Shown: one piece after another, positions 33,102 through 43,465 of the stretch
Position numbering within the stretch: position 1 is the stretch's first letter
How the letters are laid out: every line of letters begins with the position of its first letter
Source of the DNA: Bryopsis sp. KO-2023
Taxonomy: Eukaryota; Chlorophyta; Ulvophyceae; Bryopsidales; Bryopsidaceae
Direction: 5' to 3'
DNA: 64,000 nucleotides
Assembly (NCBI GenBank): GCA_030272585.1
Contig: BSYQ01000007.1
Span: forward strand, 3,476,001 to 3,540,000
The notes under the pieces: generated by a model
Databases searched by the model: none
The model's input: only the letters and a program-made list of their open reading frames with translations
What the model was told of the DNA's origin: nothing
Position numbers and translations under genes: made by a program

Positions 33102-33966
33102 TACTTACTCTGTCCCCGAATAACTGTCCACTTATGTTTGGGGTTACAGTTCTCGAGTGAGACATCCAATTGATCTGAAATTTTGTGGGCAGCATCTCTG
33201 ATACACGTGGATGAAGCCTACAAAATTTCAGATCCATTAATTGAGAGGTTGCGATGCAGTGACTCCGAAACAAAAACGAAGCGAAAACCGTTTTTTCACC
33301 TCCCTGTGAACGTTTTGACACGTCAAACGTTCATCGTTTGCCATAAAATTTTGTGAGCACATGCCTCAGATGTTCTGTGGCGAGCTCACAAAATTTCGTT
33401 ATAAGTGAACCAGTGAGTAAAGCACGATGCGTCGTTCAGTAGATCGTGACGACTATAAAACCGAGGAAAGTCGACCTCTGAAATCGGAAATAGCGGCGCA
33501 ATGCGCGAACTCCACCTCGACCTCGCAAACGTCGAAAACGCAACTCAAGAGACCTTTGAGCGCCAGTTCGTTCGAAAATAGGAGCGAAAGTCACCAAGCT
33601 GCCTAGAAAAATGGACTTTGATACGGAATGCCGAGCGCATTACACGAGAGGCCACGTGGAAAGAACAAATTTTGGGGATACACTTTTACAAGTGTATATT
33701 ATTGCTTGATAACAGTATCTTACAATTTTGAGCTAGTTTTGGTATGCAAAAAGTAAAAGTCGTCGAAGTGAAAAAACGGTTTTGGCTTCGTTTCTGGTTT
33801 CGGAGTCACTGCATCGCAACCTCTCAATTAATGGATCTGAAATTTTGTAGGCTTCATCTACGTGTATCAGAGATGCTGCCCACAAAATTTCAGATCAATT
33901 GGATGTCTCACTCGAGAACTGTAACCCCAAACATAAGTGGACAGTTATTCAGGGACAGAGTAAGTA
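33102..33966. mobile_element. Foldback/MITE-like element with 200-bp inverted arms
   Basis: Arms at about 33102-33303 and 33764-33966 are inverted copies of each other with only scattered mismatches. The outer ends read TACTTACTCTGTCCC on each strand, so the ends can be parsed as a TA target duplication around a terminal CTTACTCTGTCCC, which resembles Stowaway/Tc1-mariner-type MITE ends. The arms contain smaller internal palindromes (for example GAAATTTTGTGGGC facing GCCTACAAAATTTC). The spacer of about 460 bp holds a third inverted pair around 33347-33396 and a small CpG-rich ORF. No transposase is encoded, so the element would be non-autonomous. Confidence 0.8.
33427..33606 (+). CDS. Small ORF of 59 codons inside the foldback element
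   Basis: An ATG-to-TAG frame, hydrophilic, Ser/Thr/Arg-rich (MRRSVDRDDYKTEESRPLK at the start, SASSFENRSESHQAA at the end). The stretch is clearly richer in C, G and CpG than the flanking AT-rich DNA, which suggests captured exon or promoter-proximal sequence. No family is recognised and there is no evidence of expression. It may be a captured 5' exon of a host gene or simply chance. Confidence 0.3.
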   Translation: MRRSVDRDDYKTEESRPLKSEIAAQCANSTSTSQTSKTQLKRPLSASSFENRSESHQAA

Positions 33967-35307
33967 TGAATTACATATATTGTTTCTCATTCATCTTTAT
34001 TATTTATGGATCCATTTCTAATAATGGGTTGCCCATCACAACTAAAACAAGGCTCCTGCAATGTAGAATCTGCATCACCTCACAGCACAACCTACCCAAC
34101 ACCCCGATTGCACAACTTTTTATACAGCACCGAGAACATGGCCCACCCCAAATCTCAGAGGAGAATACTTGTTCCCAAATCCTATAATCATTCTTTCCAT
34201 CACATCATGTATTTACACTGTCAAGTTTTTCAGAATCATCGATTTGATTAAAAAAAAAGACATACCAATTTCAAAAGGTTCATCTGTTGAAAGTTGATAA
34301 AAGTCAACTTACTTGACACTTATGATTTAAAAAAAAGGCAAAGGGGGAATCGAACCGTTGTTGAATGAGTATGTATCTCATGCAGGAAAAGGGGTAACAA
34401 ACAGGGATGGTCTGTTTGGGGGGAAAAATCAAAAAGGGAATATGAAAATACTAAAATGAATACGAATTTGAGCCAAAATCGAGGGGTAGTGTTACGGTCG
34501 TCTAACAGTCACTGTAACAGGTAGCAAACAGGGGTAGTTTGTTTAGTGGAATTCTTTTGTTCAAAATATGTCGAAGGAAGGAAAAATAAAACAGGCACAC
34601 CCTGGATGGGGCACGCCACAAAGTCATAACTCCCGTAACTGACACTACGCCCAACGGCTTCACTGTCAAGTGTAAACTGATTCCTGATTCCTTCACTGTC
34701 TTGGCCGTTCTCGGTCTTACAACAGGCCCCAAAATTATCTTTAAAAAAAACGTTTTGGCCCTTTCGTGGCCCTAAATTTTGCCAGTCAATTTTTTTTGTG
34801 GGGCCACAATGTCATTGACAATGGGATGATGGTGATGGAGCAAAATAGATTTCAGTTGATGTTTGGGAGGCTTGACACGGGAAGCTTTTTGGAGAAGTGA
34901 GGTGTTGTGCAATATGTTTTTTTTTTTTGTGTTTTTGTTGTTGTTTTTTTGTGTTGAAGTGGCTTCTGGCAGTGGTCTTTTTCTTAACCTCAAGAGGGAG
35001 GAGGGGATTTGGGGTGAGTTGGGATCTGGTCAGACTCGTATGACTGACATATCCAGGAAGTGAACTGTCTTCCAACAAAGAGTCCTCCGAAAACAATGGA
35101 ATACACTTACACCAAACCGCACCAGCCCCTTCCCCCCAAAAAAGACTGCCCAAATTCTTCTCAATTAGACATTAAAAAAAAGAAAAAGAAAAACAAGTGG
35201 GCAACAACAAAAAAAAATTCAACTAACATGACTGGATCAGCTCTCCTTGAGTTTCCGAAAATTCACCAAAAGATTGCAAACGAAGCTTCTGTTTGTTGTG
35301 GAGGAGG
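33967..35307. other. Intergenic region downstream of RbcX
   Basis: No gene supported. The part next to 35308 is expected to be the RbcX 3' untranslated region. Short open frames here are AT-rich and unconnected. Confidence 0.4.
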
Positions 35308-37107
35308 TCATTCTTCGACCTTGTTGGTATCGACAGCCAGACTGTCTTCCAGATAGGTTTTCAGCACCGCTTCGTTTTCTTGCTTGATTCCATCGAGAGC
35401 TTGGTCTTGTAATTTTTCGAAATTGAACTGAGACCGAATGTAAACTTCCCTGACTTCTACGATACGAACTGCCATCAAACGAAGCTCCGTCCTGGGATGC
35501 TTCATCAGCTTGGAAACCCATCTGGCAAAAGGAAAAAAAAGTAAAAATCACAGAAGGGGATGGAAAACACGCATGTATACACGCATCCATATATCTCCGC
35601 TTGAGTTTTCAACACAAGGAACTTTTTCCGGCGAATTCCAGGACAAAAAAAAAATGACCCAGAGTGTGTGCTGAAGAGTCCAGAAAACAAAAAACAAAAA
35701 AAGAAACAATAGCAAATTATGTACAAAGATGGATGATCCAACCATGCTTGCAAAAATACAGAGACTAATGGTTTCTTAAAATGAAGAAAAAAAAGAAAAG
35801 GACTATCTGGTGCTGCATTTCATTCACAGCTGCATTTCTAAAAAATCTGTCTGACCATCGCACCGATCATCAAAAAAATATACCCGTGTCCGGGGACTAC
35901 TCATGCTATTCCTTTTTTTCCTCTTTTCCGAAATGTTAAATGTTAAAACCAACCGTTAAAACCCACCCATATGACACATACCCACACAATCAACTTCAAT
36001 TTCAATCAAATTTCATCGGGGAAAAGAAAAACAAACCCAAACAACCCTCACTCTGTTCCGTTTCGCATGGGCTCCTCATCCAAGAATCGGGTCAGTTCTT
36101 TGTAAACTTCCGAGCGGGTGCCCCCCTCGTTATCGTAACCCTCTTCCTGGGCCAAGATTATCCGAACCGCACAAAAAGTGCACAGCGTAATCAGCATTTC
36201 CGATGCTTTCTTCTCGGCACTCTTGCCTGCCAAAAACAAAAACACCATGACTGTCTGGATCTACTCAAACCTAATGCTTACTGAAAGTGTGGGGGTGCAA
36301 TTCACAGAATCAGTATCCATCGAATGCTTCACACCAATCGGAGTGCATTGCCACTTTTTTCAACACCATTATGCTCGACCATATAAATCTTTTTCCAAAT
36401 ATGGAAAAGGAAGATATAGAAAATATATATTCCTTTTCCCCTGGTTGGCCTCATATATATTTTTTTTAAAAGTTCTTTTTTCTTTGGATAGTGGAACAGG
36501 CATGTCGTGTAAAATTTCTGGCAGTCTCTCGAACATTTCAATGGTCTTCATGAGGGAGTTTTTTCGCAATGTGTTTGGTTGGTTAAGCAATTTGAATCAG
36601 TGATTTTTTTTCTGGGATTGCAAATGTAATTGTGAGTGTTTTTTTTCTATAGATGTTTGACTCAGTTTCTTCTTAGTTTAGCGTTGGGGTAGAGAGCTCG
36701 CCATGGACATTGTGATGCTACAGTGGTTTATTTCTGAGTCAGCCTATAACACATTTCCATGAACGGGCTGCACTCGGCCGTTTGGCCTTGTGTAAAACAC
36801 TTTCATTCAATAAATTATTGCATTGTTATCAGAGGAAACCTGCCGCAAAGCCCAAGTCCAACAGCATGATCACTTACGGACATCACTCCCCAAGCTTTCA
36901 GTCCAAGTGCCTCTCACCCCCAAAAGCATCAGTGGGCAAATGCATTCTTGCAGTCAGACATAGCGCCCTTCGACCTGCATTGGGACGACGAGCCGTCCTC
37001 CATGATCGTCTCAGCAACCCCTCTCCACGAACTGAAGCAAGCCCTTGGCTCCGCAGATTTGATTGTCCTGAACCCACCACTGCTGCAAGATTCAGCGCAA
37101 GTGGCAT
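35308..37107 (-). CDS. RbcX: RbcX-like RuBisCO assembly chaperone
   Basis: Three exons, 37107-36918, 36226-36052 and 35521-35308, about 192 residues, phases closing. The mature part carries the RbcX core: KSAEKKASEMLITL, CAVRIILAQE, EVYKELTRFLDEEP, KLMKHPRTELRLMAVRIVEVR, then FNFEKLQDQALDGIKQENEA. This matches remembered plant RbcX proteins segment for segment. RbcX binds the C-terminal tail of the RuBisCO large subunit and helps assemble the L8 core in the plastid. Exon 1 encodes a hydrophobic start (MPLALNLAAVVGSG) and an Arg/Ser/Ala-rich stretch, fitting a plastid targeting presequence; whether it is a simple transit peptide or a signal-plus-transit leader is not resolved. A stop lies shortly upstream in frame, supporting this ATG. 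Confidence 0.88.
36690..36815 (+). repeat. SINE-like dispersed repeat, copy B
   Basis: It matches copy A at 5776-5912: GGACATTGTGATGCTACAG, TTTCTGAGTCAGCCTATAAC, and the end GGCCTTGTGTAAAACACTTT followed by CATTCAATAAAT. It lies in intron 1 of RbcX, antisense to the gene. Confidence 0.65.
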
Positions 37108-37996
37108 CCCACACAATCCGAGGTCTGGTTTCCATTATCTCTTTTGGGCGTGCTTGACGGGCTGATGCCAACACGTTGGTGGGAATGGATTACGTCACAT
37201 GACAAATTCATCAATCAACCAAATTGGAATGATTAGATGATTTTTAAAATAGGGCTTATGAAGATTCTATTCTTTTTTTTCAATCAATAATTACATGTTG
37301 ATTATTATTTATTCTATTCTTTTAACCAAGTTGCTTTTCACAAACAAACAAACATCAAATTATATTGCTTTTTCAATTGCTTCGTCTATTCAGTGTAAGG
37401 ATAAACAGTCATCATCCCTCACCAATCTTTGCACAACACTTGTCGACCAGAGCATGCCAGCCAGTTATTTTGATCTGTTATGTTTTGTTCTTCCCCCAAA
37501 TTAGTGCAGCCACATTGGAAGCTTTTTTTGTGTAGATTTTCCACCCACTGCTGGCAGTTGGGATTGTTACACAAGGCAAAAATGCAAGCCAAGGTGAAAT
37601 ACACTCGCTTGCAATTCCAAGAATCACTCCAAGCCAACTATATCTCCCGAAACTAACCACGTGCACGATTTTAACGCAGTGTCCCTGGAATATTTCGATT
37701 TTCTTTAAACTAATTGTTCAGGCTTCACTTTGCGTTACTGGGTTTCAGTAGGATATCCCAACAATTTCTCATACACACTTGAGTTTTCTTCCACATTAGT
37801 CATCCTGCCTTCCATCTATCTATTTCCTCCTGATTCAAATCCTATAGACCTCTATCCACCGACAACCATTCGCTGCAATCGATACTAAAAAAACCTCCCC
37901 GCCCCAAAAAAAACAACCCGAAAAAAACCCACCATCATTGTACTAACTGGCCAGTGCTTCTCCACACAGTGTTTTTTTTTCTTCTTTTTTTGTGGG
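37108..37996. promoter_or_regulatory. RbcX 5' region and RFC3 3' flank
   Basis: The gap between the RbcX start and the RFC subunit stop, both on the minus strand. No gene is visible. It should contain the RbcX promoter and leader and the RFC 3' untranslated region, but no specific element can be named. Confidence 0.4.
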
Positions 37997-40900
37997 TTAC
38001 TGCTGTGCCTTTCTGATTTTCATGACTTTCAAAACGAAGGACTCCAGAAACATGATTTCTTTTCCCCCGGTTGCCATGTTGTGATCTATTGTGGCGGCAT
38101 GCCCGCAGATCTCCACCATTTGATTGTTGCTGAAATTAGGCAGCATGTCGAAAGTCAGACGCTTCAGAATGGTGCTGGCAGGAATACAATTGGCCAGCAG
38201 GTCGTACAGCTTTCCACGAACTGAAAGAGCGGTGCCCAAGGAGGGATTTGCCAAGATATCCCTTGCGATTTCCTGCCAGAGGGGGGAAACAAAAGAACAT
38301 TGAGAAAAGGAAAAACAAAAAACAGGGGATAGAAGCGCTTTGGTCTGACCAGAGTGGATTTTGATTAAAATGTGTAATGGTGATTGTTTGAATTCAAAAT
38401 TTCTGATCTTCTTTGACTGGGTTACACCCTTTCCCTTTTTCCTCTTTAAGCGCTTTGGTCTGACCAGAGTGGATTTTGATTAAAATGTGTAATGGTGATT
38501 GTTTGAATTCAAAATTTCTGATCTTCTTTGACTGGGTTACACCCTTTCCCTTTTTCCTCTTTAAAAAAAAAATTAAGTATCCAGCAGTCGATGCATTTTT
38601 TTTTTAAATCACCAAGATGTATTTCTAACATAGTTGCTTTTTTTGTTTTTCAAGGTTGAATCTTTGTTTTTTCTGTTTTCAGAAAAATTTATATATATTT
38701 TTTTCTTATTGATTCCCCCCCCCCAAAAAAAAAACTGGGCATGCAAAAATAGCGAGAAACTCTACCTGGATGTAGGATTCCCATTCCGGCACTGGGACAT
38801 TCTGATCCATTGCAAATGGATATTGCTGTGCGAAAGCAACTTGCAACGCCAATATGGCTTTCTTGAGGTTCCCTCTGGATTGCGCCGCAATCTTTCTGGA
38901 GAATTGTTCAGGAAGGGTTATGTTTTCTTTGACAGCAACTTCTTGGAGGACGCTGTGAATTTGAGCTTGCGAGGGGGGCGGCACTCGAATGCACAGACAT
39001 CGGCTTCGAATTGGATCAAGCACCTGTTGCAATCATCGATCGAACGCAACCACGCTGTCAGTCATTGGAAGGGGTACCCTTGAGAAACAGGAAGAAAAAA
39101 AACTCCCGAGAATTTCCCCTCGCTCCAAACAAGTAAAGAGAAAGCATTCAACAGGCAGCGAATAATTCTCAAACAAGTGCCCTTGATTGATTCAGGTCAA
39201 CCTACGTTGTCGAAAAAAAAATCAAATTTTTGTTTCGGAAGCTTCTATTTTTGCTTTGATTTTTTTCCAGTACATAATTTCGAGGAAGAAAAAAAAAAAC
39301 AATGTCATAGAAGCTTCTGTTTTCGCTATTTTGAAAATTAAAAATTAAATTTTTTGAGGAGAGGAAAAGACTTGCCTTTGATAAATTGGTGCAGTGCATT
39401 ATCATTCGGCACCTCGACGAATATTTTTCCATCGTACTTCTCAATGCGCTTTGAGCATCGGAGCTCAATAAATTGGCTTCGTTCAGAACCAAGGTAAAAT
39501 AAGTGAAATTTTGATTCGCGTGCCTTTGGGAACAGAGCTCCGTGACAAAGTGCTGCATGATGGAATGAAAAAGAATTCAAAAAATATGTGACTAAAATAA
39601 AATAAATAAAACAATGGAGGGGTGTGGGGGTAAAAAACTCTGAAGAAAATTCTTGAGAAATGTTAAATGTTCAATTTTGGACTTTTTTTTATGTTTTTTC
39701 GATTCAGAATTATCAATGAAAGATAAATGCAACACAAGGTTAAAGAAAAACCTCATCCCTCCCCCCCCAAAAAAAAAGAAAAAAAAAGAAATCATTGCGA
39801 ACGAAATGGTATGCTGACCTGAATAATATGGCGGTCCTTTAAACCAGCCGCACTCGGATTCATATCCACATGGTAATTACTGGCAAGATGTGTGAAAGGA
39901 ACCGTCACTTTTCGACCAGAAACCTGAAGAAAAACAAGCAATAAATCAATCATGAGTATATTCTTCAACAGAAATAGCATCTTTTTCGTTCTACAACTAA
40001 CTTCTTGATATCAGGTCATAAAATTCCAGAAAAATAATGCCCAGTAGTCTCAAGACATATATCTTTTTGTCGAGAAAAAATCGCACATGTGCCACACACG
40101 GGGAAAAAAATTCCTCTGCATGCACTCTTTTGTTTTGTGTTTTTTGTTTAGCAATGTGGAATTGGTCATGACCCACCTGAAATGTGTGCTCCTTGGAAAT
40201 AGTTCGAACCTGTGTGAGAAATAAAAAATATGAATATAAAAATTAGAATTAAAACATAAAAAATTCAATACTTCAATTATACTTCGAATTTTGAATCTGA
40301 GGCGGAGATTTGATGAGGAAAAAATACCTTGGATTTTATTTTTTTCGTTCCGTTTTTGAAGATTGTCAGGGAACAATCTGATTGCCAACAATGTTCTGGC
40401 CATGATTCTTTTTTCTTTTTTTTTACAAATGAATATAAAAAGGGTGTTACCTTTTCAACTCCCTCTCCATAAATCGCAAGAAGTAGCGACAGTATTAACG
40501 ATTTTTTCCCACTGCCTGAAGGTCCATACAGCAACAAATGCGGCATATCATCGCTAGCAGCCTGGGGAATAAGCAAAATCCTTTAAATTATTTCAATGAA
40601 AACTGGATTGCCTTCCACACACCAACATCAGTATCGAGATCCCCACCTCAAAGAGGGAAATATTATTCAAAAGTATAACACTCCAAAAAATAGGAAGGAA
40701 AAAACACACTGATGTGAGCGGTTCATCAGTTCAATAACCAACTATATAATTGGTAAAAAAACCAGCTCCAGTTTCAGATTTCGCAGAAACTGGGGATTCC
40801 CCCTGGCTTGGTTTTCCCCAGAGAAATGGCAGCTCAGTTATCACACATTCTATGCACCCCAACCCAACCCCTTGTGGTTTTGTTCATGTTTCTCTCCACC

Positions 40901-41138
40901 ATCGCCAAGCCATACTTGAGCAATCAACGATCGCGCTCACCAGTTTCTTCAGGTTGCCAGCGACTCTCGTCTGTACCGTGTGGTCGTCCAAAAACCTCGG
41001 CGAGTGCTGCAGTGCGATGGGGTGTTATTTCTTCATTGAGCCATAGCGACCCCAAGAGCAAACCACAGCCAAACCAAGACCTCCAGTTCCCCCACTAATC
41101 TTCACCTTATCGACCCACAATCCATCTTGGCCGAGCAT
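37997..41138 (-). CDS. RFC3: Replication factor C small subunit (RFC3/yeast Rfc5 type)
   Basis: Eight exons: 41138-41106, 41006-40941, 40561-40451, 40209-40177, 39923-39819, 39552-39376, 39023-38766 and 38272-37997, about 352 residues, close to human RFC3. The start LWVDK plus HSPRFLDDH aligns without gaps to the family's LWVDKYRP start. Walker A is GPSGSGKKS. The Walker B region reads LVLNEANLL, lacking the acidic DExx, as in this non-catalytic clamp-loader subunit. The arginine-finger SRC motif is PIRSRC. The C-terminal collar domain is complete. The protein loads PCNA onto primer-template DNA as part of the RFC pentamer. The donor after exon 6 is GC (AAAG then GCAAGT), a GC-AG intron. Confidence 0.93.
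38333..38562. repeat. 115-bp tandem duplication
   Basis: Two adjacent copies (38333-38447 and 38448-38562) appear identical, each starting AAGCGCTTTGGTCTGACC. They lie in the last intron of the RFC gene. Identity implies a very recent duplication or an assembly artefact. Confidence 0.9.
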
Positions 41139-41884
41139 CGCGAAAAGCAGAGCGTAATCGTTGCTGTGTGGTGTTCGCAGGATGGAGGAGAGTTCACCGA
41201 CGCAGCCCTGGTATGACGTCTACGTCGATGGCATGCAATCATAGTTCGACATTTCGACTGGAATGTTAAACCAAATTGCGGCCGTTCAGTGTGCATTTTC
41301 TTCTATTCTGAAATTCTTTATCGGCTAATTCTGTATTGGATTCTTCATTCATCCAAAATGTAAGGATAAAATTAGGGGGACTGTCAAGGGGAAGAAGGGC
41401 CCAGAAGAAACAAAGTCGAAGCCCGAATTCTCCAGGGCAGTCTTTATCAGTTCTTGGGTAAAAATTAGACAGGGTGATGTTGCTTTCAGTTCTTGGGTAA
41501 AAATTAGACAGCGGGATGATGCTTACGCACAAAAACACCATCAAGCATTGTGAGGATTCATGACCTGGGTGTCAGATGTGAAGTTCAAATTTGGGAGGAC
41601 ATCTCCAGCAGAGAAAAACAGCAAGACCTTTCACTTCAGCTGCCCAACATTGCAGGCATAACATCTTAACGATATGAAACGGCAAAAAAAAATAAAAATC
41701 TGGATCCCTGCTCTACATTCCGAACTGTCCCCCCCCCTCCCCCCAGAAAAAACAAAACAAAACCATTCTTCCCAAAACTACACCAAGCACATGCCCAAAT
41801 TTCAGACATCGATTTTTCCATTTTCTCTTCCTGGAAAAAAACAGAAAACATACAACCACGAAACCCCTCCAATCCAACGATCGG
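41139..41884. other. RFC3 5' region and BRX1 3' flank
   Basis: No gene supported. It contains a 39-bp tandem duplication at 41449-41526. The part next to 41138 must include the RFC promoter; the part next to 41885 the BRX1 3' untranslated region. Confidence 0.4.
41449..41526. repeat. 39-bp tandem duplication
   Basis: CAGTTCTTGGGTAAAAATTA occurs at 41449 and again at 41488; the two units differ at a few bases in their second half. Confidence 0.8.
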
Positions 41885-42898
41885 TCATTCAAAGGCATGC
41901 GCCGTCTCATCTCTAGGAAGCTTGGGTTTTCTGGCTTTTTTCTTCTGATCCACTTCGAATTTATCTTTTCGTTTCTCGGCAGCCCTCCGTTTCAAAGCGG
42001 ACCGGATGCTGTTGGGCGAGACATACTCCGGATTGTGAAAAAGCCCCTTGCCTCTGAACCCCCCTTCGAACAGCTTGATCGGCAGCAGACAGACCCTGGG
42101 CCCCACTTCCACCAGTTGCGTATCCTCCACATTCACTTTCGTCTTGTGGTATTGGTACGAAACCTGGTAGTTTCTTATCCAAACTCGCCCATCCACCAAT
42201 CCGAAATTGATCACATGGTCGAAAAATGGCTTGCTTTTGTGGTGCCGGTGGGGAGTCACGAAAATCTGCTTGAACAACTCCTTGATCAACCTCCATTGGG
42301 GGCTTTCGTCGAATTGCTTGTCGAAGGACAGCACCGGCCTGGCCCCCTTGAGATGATTACCAGTCAGTCTCAATTCCGACATGGTGTGGATGTTTTGGGC
42401 CAGGAATTTTACGGTGGGGCCCTCGGGGGTCTTGGCTGCCCACACATACAGATCCTTTTTTTTTCGGGTTTCGAAAAACAAAACACTGGAGCAGCCCTTC
42501 AGTTCGGCAACTTCGTTGATGACCATCCGCTCGTTCTTGGTATCCAGCTTGGAATCCTTTTTGCAGTGAGGCAGAAGTTGCACAAGGTCCAGCATGAGAT
42601 GCCTGAACCTGGCCCCAGTCCCCCTGGTGCATAAAATCAACACCTTCTCCTTGTTTCTGAAGCCAGCGGCTTCCCCTTCGTTTCCCTCGCCATCCTTGCC
42701 TGCATTGGTAACCGGTACCAGCGTGGCTGCATCAGCCCCATTCACTCCCGCAGGTTGGGGATTTTCTTCGACGGGTTCCTTTTTCTTGTTGTCGTTCGTC
42801 CTTTGCTTTTTCTTTTTGAAGCCCCCTCCTTTTCCAGCTCCAGGTTTCGCGCCGCCCTCGTTGGCTGGACGACCCTCCGCTGCTTTTCTTTTCGCCAT
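41885..42898 (-). CDS. BRX1: Ribosome biogenesis protein BRX1 (Brix domain)
   Basis: An uninterrupted 337-codon frame from ATG 42898 to TGA. The N-terminal 80 residues are low-complexity and Lys-rich, like a nucleolar localisation region. The Brix domain follows: KVLILCTRGTGARFRHLMLD, ELKGCSSVLFFETRKKKDLY, FVTPHRHHKSKPFFDHVINF and VWIRNYQV. The C-terminus is basic (ALKRRAAEKRKDK). BRX1 acts in the nucleolus in pre-60S assembly and 27S pre-rRNA processing. The lack of introns is notable next to the multi-exon RFC and XRN2 genes. Confidence 0.95.
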   Translation of the reverse strand: MAKRKAAEGRPANEGGAKPGAGKGGGFKKKKQRTNDNKKKEPVEENPQPAGVNGADAATLVPVTNAGKDGEGNEGEAAGFRNKEKVLILCTRGTGARFRHLMLDLVQLLPHCKKDSKLDTKNERMVINEVAELKGCSSVLFFETRKKKDLYVWAAKTPEGPTVKFLAQNIHTMSELRLTGNHLKGARPVLSFDKQFDESPQWRLIKELFKQIFVTPHRHHKSKPFFDHVINFGLVDGRVWIRNYQVSYQYHKTKVNVEDTQLVEVGPRVCLLPIKLFEGGFRGKGLFHNPEYVSPNSIRSALKRRAAEKRKDKFEVDQKKKARKPKLPRDETAHAFE

Positions 42899-43465
42899 TT
42901 CCTTTTTTTCGTCGCTCCTTTTCGTCTCGCCCTCTTTTGCAACACAGCCGCTGTAGAATGCGCAAGCTCATTTCGCCAAATCGTTTCTTTGTTCTGGACA
43001 TCAACCGCTAATTTTCTCAAATTTGTTGCCAATTCAAGCACCACCCCAAAACGCCACCAGTCACACAGAAGGTGGTGGTGGTTTGAGGAGGGGGCAGCTG
43101 CGACAAGGTAAAGAAGTCCCGTTCACCCAGCCCTTTTTCCCCACCTCTTTCCTCTGAATTTATGCTAGCTCCTTTGAGGGTTTGGATTGATCACCAATAC
43201 CTACTTGTTTGGGTGTGGAATGAACGGAGATGGTTTTTAAGGAACATTTTTTTCCCCTGTTGTTGGTTCAGAGGTGGGCAGGGACACCGTACGAAAGCAT
43301 ATTCGTACGGTGGAGGTCTTCGTAAGCCACGATTCTGTTTTTGGTTTTGATTTCTGTGCGCGCTCTGGGTGTGTTGAACAGAGAAAAAAAAAGTGCGGTT
43401 TTGTGTCGAATACCGACTGGGCATAGAAGTTGAGAAGGGGTTGATTTTTCGTCGAGGCCGGCACT
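42899..43465. promoter_or_regulatory. Divergent BRX1/XRN2 promoter region
   Basis: 567 bp between the BRX1 start (minus) and the XRN2 start (plus). It must hold both 5' leaders. It is less homopolymer-rich than the introns. The inverted block CGTACGAAAGCATATTCGTACG near 43289-43310 could form a hairpin or protein-binding site. Confidence 0.5.

Noticed and set aside
41897..42634. A 245-codon plus-strand frame opposite BRX1
   Set aside because: It is a shadow of the Brix-domain coding sequence on the minus strand.
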